This document shows positions 1-9,864 of a stretch of DNA of 64,000 nt, piece after piece. The translations under genes were made by a program, and so were the position numbers. Within the stretch, counting starts at the first letter, position 1. Each line of letters begins with the position of its first letter. Source of the stretch: Cyclobacteriaceae bacterium (GTDB taxonomy: Bacteria; Bacteroidota; Bacteroidia; Cytophagales; Cyclobacteriaceae); NCBI GenBank assembly GCA_030584025.1, contig CP129487.1, positions 1,240,001 through 1,304,000 of the forward strand, read 5' to 3'. Below the pieces are notes generated by a model, which was not told where the DNA came from, did not search any database, and was given only the letters and a program-made list of their open reading frames with translations.

Positions 1-553
1 TCACCTGTATGTTATGCCTGGCCCATTCGGTTGCCATGTTTTTGGTTAGCATTTTCAATCCTCCCTTAGCGGCTGCATAGGCGGATACTGTGTTGCGACC
101 AAGCTCACTCATCATGGAACAGATGTTGATGATTTTTCCTGCCTTGCGCTGAATCATGTACTTACCAACATGTTTGGATACGATAAAGGGACCAACCAGA
201 TCAATGTCAATTACTTTTCTGAAGTCAGCCGCCTCCATCTCCAACATGGGTGTGCGCATTATAATTCCGGCATTATTAATAAGTATATCAATCGGGCCAA
301 CTTCCTGCTCGATTTTATCGACTGCTGATTTAACTTCTGCTTCGTTGGTTACATCAAAGAGAAATCCGTGCGCGGTAAAGCCTGCAGCTTTGTATTCTGC
401 CAGAGCGGATTTCATTTTTTCTTCAGTATGCCCATTGATTAATAGGGTAGCGCCTGCACTTGCCAGGCCTTTGGCCATTGCCATACCAAGGCCGTGGGTG
501 CCGCCTGTAATAAGCGCCCGTTTGTGTTTTAAATTAAAAAGTTCAGGCATCAT
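1..553 (-). CDS. kduD: 2-deoxy-D-gluconate 3-dehydrogenase-like SDR (KduD), 3' end missing
   Basis: Short-chain dehydrogenase that in the KduID pathway reduces 2,5-diketo-3-deoxygluconate to 2-keto-3-deoxygluconate in the cytoplasm. The translation opens MPELFNLKHKRALITGGTHG, with the Rossmann glycine motif GGTHGLG, the NNAG motif and an active-site YAAAK (SAYAAAKGG) all visible. The C-terminal quarter lies beyond base 1. Two ATGs in a row (553 and 550) can start it; either lies only 2-5 bases after the kduI stop, so the two genes are cotranscribed. A generic gluconate 5-dehydrogenase is the main alternative, but the adjacent kduI and the pectin locus make KduD the better name. Confidence 0.88.
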   Translation of the reverse strand, partial: MMPELFNLKHKRALITGGTHGLGMAMAKGLASAGATLLINGHTEEKMKSALAEYKAAGFTAHGFLFDVTNEAEVKSAVDKIEQEVGPIDILINNAGIIMRTPMLEMEAADFRKVIDIDLVGPFIVSKHVGKYMIQRKAGKIINICSMMSELGRNTVSAYAAAKGGLKMLTKNMATEWARHNIQV

Positions 554-555
554 TA

Positions 556-1401
556 TTATCGCAAGTTAATCGGCTGCACCACATCCATGTCGTTATAGTC
601 AAGATTTTCTCCGGCCATTCCCCATATAAAGGAATAGTTGCTGGTGCCGGCACCAGCATGAATCGACCACGGGGGTGATATAACAGCCTGGTGATTTTTT
701 ACCCACAGTGGCCGGGTTTCCTCAGGTTCTCCCATGAAGTGGCAGACCGCCTGATTATCGGGAACGTTAAAATACAGGTAAATTTCCATGCGCCTGTCGT
801 GAGTATGGGGTGGCATGGTATTCCACACGCTGCCCGGTTTCAATTCGGTTAGCCCCATTTGAAGCTGACACGTTTCAATTACTCCACTGATAAGCAGTTT
901 GCGGATGGTTCGTTGGTTTGCCGTTTGTTGTGATCCTAATTCCACTGTCTCGGCCTGATCAAGCGAAACCTTTTTTACCGGATAAGCATGATGTGCCGGT
1001 GCTGCATTATAGTAGAATAGGGGAGTGCCATTTTTCCCAGGAAGGAACACTACCTTTTTTGTTCCCATTCCTATATATAATGCTTCTTTGGGTTGAAGTT
1101 CAATTTCCTTTCCATCCACTTCAATTGAGCCAGTTGCTCCAACATTGATAATCCCCATCTCTCTGCGCTGCAGGAAGAAATCCGCTTTTAAAATTTCCGG
1201 TACCTCAAGAGCAAGTGGTTTTGAGGAGGGCATAGCACCTCCCGCCATAAAGCGATCATACAAAGTATAGTGAGCAGTAACCTTATCTGCAGCAAAAATG
1301 GTATCAATCAGGTAGTGCTCCCGAAGCTCAGGGGTGGTGAAGTGTTTACTTTGAGACGGATGAACGGCATGACGCACAGAATCTGGAACAATTGAACTCA
1401 T
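556..1401 (-). CDS. kduI: 5-dehydro-4-deoxy-D-glucuronate isomerase
   Basis: Cytoplasmic isomerase converting 5-keto-4-deoxyuronate, from unsaturated galacturonate released by pectate lyases and GH105, to 2,5-diketo-3-deoxygluconate. The protein of 281 residues matches the usual KduI length. The zinc-binding cupin motif is seen as PPHTHDRRMEIY (H199, H201, E206) with a second histidine at SIHAG (H248). The ATG at 1401 (MSSIVPDSV) is preferred: the longer open frame to 1485 would give a non-family N-terminus and run through the regulatory region. kduD follows after 2 bases. An operator-like palindrome lies immediately upstream (1406-1419). Confidence 0.95.
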   Translation of the reverse strand: MSSIVPDSVRHAVHPSQSKHFTTPELREHYLIDTIFAADKVTAHYTLYDRFMAGGAMPSSKPLALEVPEILKADFFLQRREMGIINVGATGSIEVDGKEIELQPKEALYIGMGTKKVVFLPGKNGTPLFYYNAAPAHHAYPVKKVSLDQAETVELGSQQTANQRTIRKLLISGVIETCQLQMGLTELKPGSVWNTMPPHTHDRRMEIYLYFNVPDNQAVCHFMGEPEETRPLWVKNHQAVISPPWSIHAGAGTSNYSFIWGMAGENLDYNDMDVVQPINLR

Positions 1402-1405
1402 AGTG

Positions 1406-1419
1406 TGTAATCGTTTGCG
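1406..1419. promoter_or_regulatory. LacI-type operator-like site at kduI promoter
   Basis: TGTAATCGTTTGCG matches the pattern TGC-AATCGNTT-GCA found at the heads of the other sugar loci in the window. It sits 5 bases upstream of the kduI start codon, where repressor binding would block kduID transcription. The assignment rests on motif similarity only. Confidence 0.5.
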
Positions 1420-1583
1420 CAATATAATCGATAATTCATGTGATTGGATCAGACAGGTGTATATCCAAAAGCGTTGTGCTTTCAATCTTTACTTCTGTCA
1501 AAAGCCTTTTATTCAGATTATAAAGCCACTTATTTTCAAAAATTTAAAATTTGTTTTGGTAAATATACGAAGACTTTATAATA

Positions 1584-1597
1584 TGCAATCGATTGCG
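1584..1597. promoter_or_regulatory. Palindromic LacI-type operator in kduI-susC divergent region
   Basis: TGCAATCGATTGCG contains the perfect palindrome GCAATCGATTGC. It lies in the 286-base gap between the divergent kduID and susC genes, about 90 bases upstream of the susC start. The same core recurs at 32970 and 59477, exactly where other sugar loci begin. Confidence 0.65.
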
Positions 1598-1609
1598 CAT
1601 AAAATTGCT

Positions 1610-1623
1610 AAAAATCGATTGCG
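1610..1623. promoter_or_regulatory. Second operator-like half-conserved site
   Basis: AAAAATCGATTGCG repeats the AATCGATT core plus the right GCG flank of the 1584 site, 26 bases further along. The spacing is about two and a half helical turns. It may be a secondary site for the same regulator. The rest of the 1402-1687 gap is AT-rich and carries no gene. Confidence 0.4.
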
Positions 1624-1687
1624 ACAAGGCAATTTCAGGCTCAGTCAGGCTGGCATTTTCTTACTTAATAACCCTTAATACTCCTTT

Positions 1688-4600
1688 ATGAATAGAATTG
1701 TACGATCAGTAAAGCTTACAATTGCTTCAGCAGTTGTCTTGTTGCTGTTGTGCACTCCAGACCTCCTTGCGCAGACCCGCACCGTAACCGGAACGGTAAC
1801 GTCTGAGGGAGAGGCTTTGCCGGGTGTAACAGTAACGGAGAAAGGAACCTCTAACGGAACGGTAACCGACAGTGATGGCAAATTCACCATCTCTGTTTCG
1901 GGAAGCGCCACCTTGGTTTTCACGTTTGTGGGAATGACACCACAGGAAGTGGCGGTAGGTAGCCAAACGAATCTTGCGGTTGAGATGGTAGCTGATATTT
2001 CACAATTGGAAGAAGTTGTGATTGTTGGTTATGGTACTGCTAAAAAGGCCGACCTGACCGGATCAATTGTATCGGTAGGTGGCGATGACTTGAAGAAAAT
2101 GCCGGTTGCCACCGTAGCCGAAACACTTACTGGTCGTTTGGCTGGCGTACAGGTAACTTCCACAGAGGGATCTCCCGATGCTGAAATCAATATTCGTGTG
2201 CGGGGCGGAACTTCCATTTCGCAGGATAATAATCCATTATATATAGTAGATGGTTTCCCGGTGAACAGCATTTCCGATGTATCGCCATCCGATATTGAAA
2301 CCATCACCGTATTAAAGGATGCTTCATCAACAGCCATTTATGGTTCACGTGGTGCTAACGGTGTGGTATTGATTACCACCAAAGGCGGTACCACCGATGG
2401 GAAGGTGTCGGTAAATTTTAACACGTTTACCGGTTTTAAGCGAATTGCCAAAACCCTTGATGTACTCGCACCGCAGGACTATGTGAAATGGCAATATGAA
2501 TATGCCATGATGAGAGATGAAGATGATATCTCTTCATTTGAAAATTTCTTTGGCACTTTTCAGGATATTGATTTGTATGCTGGTTTGAGAGGTAATAACT
2601 GGCAGTCCCAAATCTATGGGCACACCGGAAAGGTATTTAATAATGATCTTAGCGTAAGGGGTGGAACTGAGAAATTTAATTACTCCATCAATTATGCACG
2701 ATTCCAGGAGGATGCTATTATGCTTGCTTCTGACTATACACGCGATAACATTACGGTTAGACTGAATAACAAGCCAACGGATAAGGTTGAAATTGGTTTT
2801 ACTCTGCGTTACTCTAACACGGAAATCAATGGAGGTGGAGCGAACGAACAAAATGAAGTTTCATCAGCAGATTCCCGGTTGAAGCACAGCGTAAGTTATT
2901 CCCCGCTTTCTATTCCGGGATTGGTGTCTGATGCTGATGATACGAATGAACAGCTAGTAGGAGATCTCACAAATCCCATCAGGGCTACTTACGATAATAA
3001 CCGCTATCAGGAACGCACAATTTCAACATTGGAGGAAGTTTTGGATGGACTATAATTGACAATCTTAAACTGAAAATAGAAGGTGGTATAGATCGATATA
3101 ATACACGTGACTATAGGTTTTACGGAACAACAACGTACTATAGTAAAAAACACACCTACTGGTAACAGGATGCCCGCTGTGATTATGGCAGAGGGGAAAC
3201 GACTTCGTCTCCGTAACACCAACACCTTGAGTTATGATTTCAGAGGATTATTTAACAATAGTGACCACAATCTTAATGTGCTCGTGGGACATGAAGTGCT
3301 TACCAGTAATGATAACACCCTGAGATCAACGCTTCATGGTTTTGATGTGCTCTTCACTTCTGAAGAGGCGTTCCGATTAACCTCTCTGGCAAAGTTTCCT
3401 ATCTCCGTAAGTAACTTTTATAGTCCGAACGATCACTTGCTTTCATTTTTTGCCCGTGCGAATTACAATTACAGAGGTCGATATTTTGTGGAAGGTGTGT
3501 ATCGTGCGGATGGTTCAAGTCGTTTCTTAGGAGATAATGTATGGGGCTATTTCCCTTCGATGTCGGTCGGATGGAAAATCTCGGAAGAAGGATTTATGTC
3601 AGGCCTTCTGAATAGAATTAACCTTTTGAAATTGAGAGCGAGCTACGGAGAGTCTGGCAACAATAATATTCCTACAGGACAAACTTTCCAGTTTTTTGAG
3701 CCTGCAACAGGCACATCGCTAGGTTGGATGAATGGAGTTACCACTTATCTAACACCTTCTAAAACAATGGCTAATCCAGATTTGAAATGGGAAACAACCG
3801 TTACGACCAACATAGGCCTGGACTATGGCTTGTTGCAAAATCGTATCACTGGTACGATTGAACTATACAGAAATCTTACGAAGGATCTCCTTGTACGTTT
3901 CCCCACAACGGGCACAGGTTATGAAGATCAATACCGAAATATGGGTGAAACAGAAAATAAGGGTATTGAGTTGTCGCTTACATATGCGGCCATAGATAAA
4001 GAGGACTATGGACTTAATATTAGTGCCAACATTAGTTTTAATCGAAATAAAATAATCTCGCTTGGTTCACTACAAGAGATAACCGCGGGAACAAACTCTA
4101 ACTGGGCATCCACACAAATCGGTAATGACTACAAGGTGGCAGTTGGCTATGCGTTAGGACAGATGTACGGTTATTTGAATGATGGTCGTTACGAAGTGTC
4201 AGATTTGAAGGATACGATGACGGTACGGATAGGTGGATTTTGAAAGCAGGTGTGGCTGATGCATCAGGTGTGGTTGGTACTTTGGGTGACCCCAGGCCAG
4301 GAATGATGAAGTTGCGAGATGTAAGTGGTGACGGTGTTGTTAATGCTAATGACCTAAGAGTTATAGGTAGTGCACTTCCCAAACATACAGGTGGCTTTTC
4401 TCTAAATGGCTATGCATATGGTTTCGATATCACAGCAAACTTTAATTGGAGTTACGGTAACCAGGTATATAACGCAAATAAAATAGAGTACACAACCGCC
4501 AACCCAAATAATCAGTACAGAAATTTAATCGATATAATGGCTGAGGGGTCAAGATGGACAAACATCAACGCATCCGGAGAATTGGTAACTGACCCCACCG

Positions 4601-4929
4601 AATTGGCTTCGCTAAATAGTAACACTACAATGTGGTCGCCATTTATGAGTCGTTATGTATTTAGTGATTGGGCTGTTGAAGATGGGTCATTTCTTAGACT
4701 AAACACCCTTACGCTTGGGTATACAATTCCATCAGCCATAACTTCAAAAGTAAGGATTAAGAACTTCAGGGTTTATGCAACCGGTTATAATGTGTTTTTA
4801 CTTACCAACTATAGTGGTTTTGATCCTGAAGTGTCAACACGCAGGAATACACCATATACTCCTGGTGTAGACTTCTCTGCATATCCTCGCAGCAGGCAAG
4901 TGGTATTTGGTTTAAACTTTAATTTTTAA
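1688..4929 (+). pseudogene. SusC-family TonB-dependent receptor, interrupted by three frameshifts
   Basis: Outer-membrane receptor that, with the SusD that follows, would import pectin oligosaccharides. The first segment (1688-3055) has a signal peptide ending LLAQ, a carboxypeptidase-regulatory-like domain and the SusC plug signature EEVVIVGYGTAKKADLTGS. The barrel continues to a normal C-terminal RQVVFGLNFNF at 4929. The frame is lost near 3045-3050 (one base too few, before DWTIIDNLKL), regained at the A6 run 3145-3150 (one base too many), and lost again at TTT 4204-4206 (one base too few, before EGYDDGTDRW). Restoring the three bases gives one receptor of about 1080 residues, the normal SusC size. 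Two of the three breaks lie in homopolymers, so sequencing error is as likely as true decay, and all neighbours are intact. Confidence 0.85.
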
Positions 4930-4946
4930 CCTGAGGCAATTTGACT

Positions 4947-6776
4947 ATGAAAACGAAATATATAATCATAATATTTTTTGCCAGCGTACTTACATCATGC
5001 AATGATTTCTTTGATGCGCCAAGTAAGTCTTCGTTGGACGAATCGGTGATTTTCTCAACGCCAAGTTTGGCACAGGAAACAGTGAATAGTGTGTTGATTC
5101 CCATGATGGAAACCAACTCCTACCGTGGCCGTTTTTTACCAATGTATGGCATGAATACGGATGTGGAGTGGCACAACAATTCACAAACGATAAGCGGTGC
5201 ATCTGATCTGGCAACCTATAATGCTCTTGCGAATAATGACCAGATGAATCTGGCAAATTCTGCTTGGGCAATGATGTTCTCTGGTATTGAGCGCGCTAAC
5301 CTTTGTATTCGTGGGCTTCGTACATATGGTAATCCGACATCAAACAGGCGTATGGGTGAATTGCTTGCCACTGCGCTTACTTACCGTGCCATATATTATG
5401 CCGATTTGATCAAAGCTTGGGGTGATGTGCCTGAACGTTTTGAACCAATTACATCAGAAACGCTTTATAAGCCGAAAGTTGACCGTGACCTTATTTACAA
5501 TCAATTGCTGAAAGATTTGGAAGAAGCCGCGGCTTTAGCCTCCTGGCCAAATGAATCAGAAAATACAGCTACGGTGGAGCAAATAAACAAGGCATTTGTA
5601 AAAGGCTTGCGCGCACGTATAGCGTTAGCTGCCGCAGGGTATTCTCAACGACCAGATGGTATTCGGAAAGGCCAATTACCTGATTTTACTGAGCAACAGT
5701 TGTATCAAATTGCGCTACAGGAATGTACAGATGTAATTGAGAGTGGAAAAGCGCATTTGGAGCCAACATTTGAAGGCCTTTGGAGGAAATACAATCAAGA
5801 AGTACTCGCTGCTGGTGGAGAATCGCTTTGGGAAATACCCTTTTCTGATGGTCGTGGGCGGATGTTATTCACATTTGCAGTGCGCCACCAAAACGCAGGG
5901 GACCAGTATCATAATAATGGATCAAATCGCGGTGGTGTAGCTGGTCCTTTGCCTCATGTATTTTATGACTACGATGCAATGGACGCAAGACGCGATGTTA
6001 CTTGTGTACCTTATCGATATGGAACAACATCCGGAACGATAGTTAGCCCGATAAACGGATTATCCAGACCTTTTGCTAAACAAGAGCTGGTTGGACTGAA
6101 CACTTGGTTCTTCGGCAAGTACCGGTATGAATGGATGAATCGTTTTGTTGATAATTCCAATGACGATGGTGTGAATAAAATGTATATGCGCTATGCAGAG
6201 GTGTTATTGATGGCTGCTGAGGCTGCTTACTTCCTTGGACAGGAGGGGGTTGCTAAGGATCATCTTAAGACAATCCGTAGAAGAGCTTTTCCGGCATCTG
6301 AACACGCTACTAAAGTGGATGCTTATGTAAATGCATTAAGTGGGGTTGCTCTATTTAATGCAATTGTGGATGAGCATAAATTTGAGTTTTGTGGAGAAAT
6401 GGAGCGTAAACAAGCTCTTATTCGGTGGAATTTACTTAAAGAAAAATTGGATGAAGCCAAAGAAAAAATGGACAGGCTCAGAAATCGAACAGGTGAGTAT
6501 GCCGATGTACCTGCTAACGTGTATTACAAATATGCTGCTGATGGAGAAACGTTGCAATTATATGGTTTTAATCGTGGAGAAACAGCAAATCCCGGTGGTG
6601 ATTATATAGAGTTTGTAACTGGTGGAGGTGATCCTTTTGTGAGACCCGGTGCCATAAGCGATGATAAAATCAATACTATTTACAGAAATGATCCAGATAC
6701 AAAACAGTTATGGCCCATCTTTCAGGTATTTATTGATGCGAGCAATGGTACGTTGGTAAACGACTACGGATATTAA
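4947..6776 (+). CDS. SusD/RagB-family glycan-binding lipoprotein
   Basis: Surface lipoprotein that captures glycan and caps the partner SusC. MKTKYI...SVLTSC is an SPII signal with lipobox LTSC, followed by the alpha-helical SusD fold. Recognisable pieces are the N-terminal helical block with TALTYRAIYYADLIKAWGDVP and the late YMRYAEVLLMAAEAAYFLG helix typical of the RagB domain. The length of about 609 residues is normal. The ATG at 4947 is chosen over the TTG at 4941 because it starts the signal peptide directly. It begins 17 bases after the SusC stop, forming a standard susCD pair. The intact frame argues that the locus is or was recently functional. Confidence 0.95.
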   Translation: MKTKYIIIIFFASVLTSCNDFFDAPSKSSLDESVIFSTPSLAQETVNSVLIPMMETNSYRGRFLPMYGMNTDVEWHNNSQTISGASDLATYNALANNDQMNLANSAWAMMFSGIERANLCIRGLRTYGNPTSNRRMGELLATALTYRAIYYADLIKAWGDVPERFEPITSETLYKPKVDRDLIYNQLLKDLEEAAALASWPNESENTATVEQINKAFVKGLRARIALAAAGYSQRPDGIRKGQLPDFTEQQLYQIALQECTDVIESGKAHLEPTFEGLWRKYNQEVLAAGGESLWEIPFSDGRGRMLFTFAVRHQNAGDQYHNNGSNRGGVAGPLPHVFYDYDAMDARRDVTCVPYRYGTTSGTIVSPINGLSRPFAKQELVGLNTWFFGKYRYEWMNRFVDNSNDDGVNKMYMRYAEVLLMAAEAAYFLGQEGVAKDHLKTIRRRAFPASEHATKVDAYVNALSGVALFNAIVDEHKFEFCGEMERKQALIRWNLLKEKLDEAKEKMDRLRNRTGEYADVPANVYYKYAADGETLQLYGFNRGETANPGGDYIEFVTGGGDPFVRPGAISDDKINTIYRNDPDTKQLWPIFQVFIDASNGTLVNDYGY

Positions 6777-6777
6777 A

Positions 6778-8346
6778 ATGATAACAGATATGAAGCATAT
6801 ATATATCAAAACATTGTTGTTCATCAGTTCATTCGGATTATTCTCCGTTTCCTGTGACGATAATATTGACCCGCTGGTGGAAGAGCTTGAGTTGGCGCGT
6901 GTATTGTCCCCTCACGGACTTCAGGCTTTTATACGAAACAGAACAACCATTGAACTTACCTGGAATGTTCGTGATGATGTGGATCATTATGTTGTGGAGT
7001 TTAGCGAGGATAGTTTGTTGTTCACATCCATCATTCGCACCATTACCGTGCAACCCGATGAACTTCCGGTGCAGGAAGTATTTTTTGGTGACACGCGATA
7101 TTCCGCACGGGTAAAGGGAGTAAGTGCTGCAGGTGTAGCAGACTCTAAGTGGTCGGCAATTACCGTGCTTACTGAATCTGAAAATATTTTCCTTCCGTTG
7201 GCTAATGATAACATCGGTTCAACGGAGGTAACGCTTTCATGGCCAGCAGGAAGTGAGGTTACCCGGTTTGTGATTAATCCTGGTAATGTTGAAAGGAATA
7301 TATCTGCGGGCGAAAAAGCAGCCGGTGAAGCAACGATTACGGGTCTTAGCGGTCTTACCAATTATTCAGTTACCATGTACTCGGGTAGCAGCCAACGGGG
7401 TTTTATTGAATTCAGAACACTGGTGGATCCTGCCGGTCCGAATACCATTGAGGTACAGGCAACAGATGACCTGAGCGCTGTAATTGCTGGTGCTGCTCCT
7501 GGAAGCATCTTGGTGCTTCACCCTGGTGATTATTTGGCCTATACCGGCTCAATCGACATAAATAAGTCTATTGAGATCAGAGGCTATTTGCCATACAATA
7601 GGCCATTGCTTCATGTTCAATTTAGCATTCTGGACGCAGCGGCATCTGTAGTATTAGGTGACCTTGACCTGGACGGAGATGAGACGCTTAATGATGTGGT
7701 TCGTTACAACACGGCTGCTGTTACTTACGGTACACTAAAACTTGAAGGGTGTAATATACACGACTTTGCACGATCATTTATTGCTGGAAACGTAGCCTCA
7801 ACGGTTAATGCCATCGAAGTAAATGATTGTATTGTAACCAATGTGCTTACATCTGGTGGCGATTTTATTGATTTCAGAAATACATATGTGGTCGATTTAA
7901 AAGTGGTAAACAGCACATTTAATAACAGCTCTCCTGGTCGTGATTTTATCCGCATGGATGCGGCATCCGGTTTTAGTGGTACAGGGCTTAACTCTAATGT
8001 GTTAATTGATCATTGTACATTGTATGGCGTATCCAATACTGCCGACAGAATTCTGTATGTACGATTCAATTCAAACTCATTAACGGTTCAGAATACACTC
8101 ATTGCGGCAACTGACGGATATTATTCGAATCAAGGCGGTACTTCGCAGCCAACATGTTCAAATAATAATTATTTCAGTGCGGCAGGCTTTTATACAGAAG
8201 CTTATGTCGCAAACGCTAAGATTGATCTTTCAGCAAATTTCACAACACTGGATCCGGGTTTTGCCGATGCGGCCAATGGAGACTTTACCATTTCCAATCA
8301 GTCGCTTATAGACAGACAAGTGGGTGATCCGAGATGGAGAAATTAA
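6778..8346 (+). CDS. Surface lipoprotein with FN3-like and DUF4957/DUF5123-type beta-helix domains
   Basis: Lipoprotein (lipobox SVSC near residue 26) placed 1 base after susD, the usual slot for a surface glycan-binding protein. An FN3-like region covers about residues 40-215 (TIELTWNVRDDVDHYVVEF, then a second beta-sandwich with LTNYSVTMYSGS). From about residue 220 a right-handed beta-helix-like part begins (APGSILVLHPGDYLAYTG, later LIDHCTLYGVSN, LTVQNTLIA) resembling DUF4957 and DUF5123. Such proteins accompany pectin loci in Bacteroidota. No catalytic lyase motif was recognised, so pectin binding is inferred. The ATG at 6790 (MKHIYI) is an alternative start. Confidence 0.8.
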   Translation: MITDMKHIYIKTLLFISSFGLFSVSCDDNIDPLVEELELARVLSPHGLQAFIRNRTTIELTWNVRDDVDHYVVEFSEDSLLFTSIIRTITVQPDELPVQEVFFGDTRYSARVKGVSAAGVADSKWSAITVLTESENIFLPLANDNIGSTEVTLSWPAGSEVTRFVINPGNVERNISAGEKAAGEATITGLSGLTNYSVTMYSGSSQRGFIEFRTLVDPAGPNTIEVQATDDLSAVIAGAAPGSILVLHPGDYLAYTGSIDINKSIEIRGYLPYNRPLLHVQFSILDAAASVVLGDLDLDGDETLNDVVRYNTAAVTYGTLKLEGCNIHDFARSFIAGNVASTVNAIEVNDCIVTNVLTSGGDFIDFRNTYVVDLKVVNSTFNNSSPGRDFIRMDAASGFSGTGLNSNVLIDHCTLYGVSNTADRILYVRFNSNSLTVQNTLIAATDGYYSNQGGTSQPTCSNNNYFSAAGFYTEAYVANAKIDLSANFTTLDPGFADAANGDFTISNQSLIDRQVGDPRWRN

Positions 8347-8384
8347 CAGGTTTGGTTAAAGTAGAGTTAGGTTAGTGTGACAAG

Positions 8385-8410
8385 GGGTGTGAATTCACAC
8401 CCTTTGTTTT
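8385..8410 (+). terminator. Rho-independent terminator-like hairpin
   Basis: GGGTGTG-AATT-CACACCC is a perfect 7-bp stem followed by TTTGTTTT. It sits 38 bases after the stop of the DUF4957/DUF5123-type gene and 20 bases before the pectate lyase start. It may end or attenuate the susCD transcript and separate it from the enzyme genes. Confidence 0.7.
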
Positions 8411-8430
8411 ACATCTGAGTGGTAGTTAGA

Positions 8431-9864
8431 ATGAGAAATTGCTTTAAAAGATATCTCTGTTTGATTGTGTTAGGAATCATGAGTGGATGCTCATCATCCG
8501 ACCCGGAACCAAAAGTTGAAGGGCCAACTCCGGTTGAAGAAGAGGCATTTGCTTTTCCGGGTGCTGATGGTTTTGGATATAAAACCACAGGTGGAAGAGG
8601 TGGCCAGGTGATTAAAGTAACTAACCTGAATGATTCTGGTGTTGGGAGTTTGCGCGCAGCTATTAGTGCATCGGGTGCGCGCATTGTCGTGTTCGAAGTT
8701 TCAGGTACCATCGAATTGCTCAGTAACCTCAATATTACTAATCCGAACATTACCATTGCCGGACAAACCGCTCCGGGTGATGGCATCACCATAAAAAACT
8801 ATCCGGTATTTGTGGGTGCCGACAATGTGATTATCCGCTTTTTGCGTTTTCGGTTGGGTAATGAAAAGCAAATTGAAGGCGATGCCATCTGGGGACGCTT
8901 CAAGAAAAATATCATCATCGATCATTGCTCCATGAGTTGGTGCACCGATGAAACGGCCTCGTTTTATGCCAACCAGGATTTCACACTGCAGTGGTGCATT
9001 ATTTCTGAAAGCCTTAATGAATCGTTGCACGATAAAGGAGCACACGGCTACGGTGGTATTTGGGGAGGTGATCGCGCCAGTTTTCATCACAACCTCATCG
9101 CGCATCATAAAAGTCGTACACCGCGATTTAATGGCTTTCGGTCAGGCACCTACAGTGCAGGCAATCCGTATCCAAACGAACATGTGGATTACCGTAACAA
9201 TGTAGTGTACAACTGGGTGGGTGAGGGCACGTATGGTGGAGAAAACGGGAATTACAATATAGTGAACAACTACTATAAACCCGGACCAGCCACCACGTCT
9301 AATCAATCCCGCATTTTGGTAGCCTATAAAGAAGTGTTTCAAGATCGTACCGGAGATGGTAAGTTTTATATCGATGGGAATTATGTTCATGGCAGTGCTT
9401 CGGTTACGGCTAACAATTGGAGTGGGGTAACTTTTAAAAATGGCGCGACAGAATTGGCTTCAAAGCTGAGCACCCCATTGGAATTTACCATGATCACCCA
9501 ACATACCGCCCAAGAAGCCTATGAAAAAGTATTGGCGCATGCAGGTGCCAGCCTTAAGCGCGATGCGGTTGATATACGTGTGATAGAGGAAGTAAGTACG
9601 GGAACGGCAACCTACAACGGCTCCGAGACAGGACTTCCGGGTGTTATCGACAGTCAGGAAGATGTTGGTGGGTGGCCTGAATTGGAAAGTCTTACACCTC
9701 CACTTGATTCGGATGGCGATGGAATGCCCGATGAGTGGGAAATTGAAATGAAACTCGATCCGAATAAAGCCAATGCCAACGGAAGAGAGTTGAGTACGGC
9801 TTATGATAACATTGAAGTGTATTTGAATAGCCTTGTGGCCGAACTTATCAGTAATCAGCAATGA
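8431..9864 (+). CDS. Pectate lyase, PL1 type, lipoprotein
   Basis: Cleaves polygalacturonate by beta-elimination, giving unsaturated ends for GH105 and KduI. An SPII signal (MSGCSSS) leads into the family's N-terminal FPGADGFGYKTTGGRGGQV, followed by beta-helix segments (NITIAGQTAPGDGIT, NVIIRFLRFRLG, NIIIDHCSMSW, SFHHNLIAHHKSRTPRF). A calcium-loop-like DSDGDGMPDEWE lies near the C-terminus. The ATG at 8431 is preferred to the GTG at 8419. The stop overlaps the next start by ATGA. It is paralogous to the lyase at 15066. Exact PL subfamily is not decided here. Confidence 0.9.
   Translation: MRNCFKRYLCLIVLGIMSGCSSSDPEPKVEGPTPVEEEAFAFPGADGFGYKTTGGRGGQVIKVTNLNDSGVGSLRAAISASGARIVVFEVSGTIELLSNLNITNPNITIAGQTAPGDGITIKNYPVFVGADNVIIRFLRFRLGNEKQIEGDAIWGRFKKNIIIDHCSMSWCTDETASFYANQDFTLQWCIISESLNESLHDKGAHGYGGIWGGDRASFHHNLIAHHKSRTPRFNGFRSGTYSAGNPYPNEHVDYRNNVVYNWVGEGTYGGENGNYNIVNNYYKPGPATTSNQSRILVAYKEVFQDRTGDGKFYIDGNYVHGSASVTANNWSGVTFKNGATELASKLSTPLEFTMITQHTAQEAYEKVLAHAGASLKRDAVDIRVIEEVSTGTATYNGSETGLPGVIDSQEDVGGWPELESLTPPLDSDGDGMPDEWEIEMKLDPNKANANGRELSTAYDNIEVYLNSLVAELISNQQ

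Noticed and set aside
1402..1485. Longer KduI start giving 28 extra residues
   Set aside because: The extension is not family-like, passes through the operator-like site and would overlap the promoter; the ATG at 1401 gives the normal KduI length.
8419..8430. GTG start four codons before the first pectate lyase ATG
   Set aside because: The ATG at 8431 opens the lipoprotein signal directly and GTG offers no better ribosome site.
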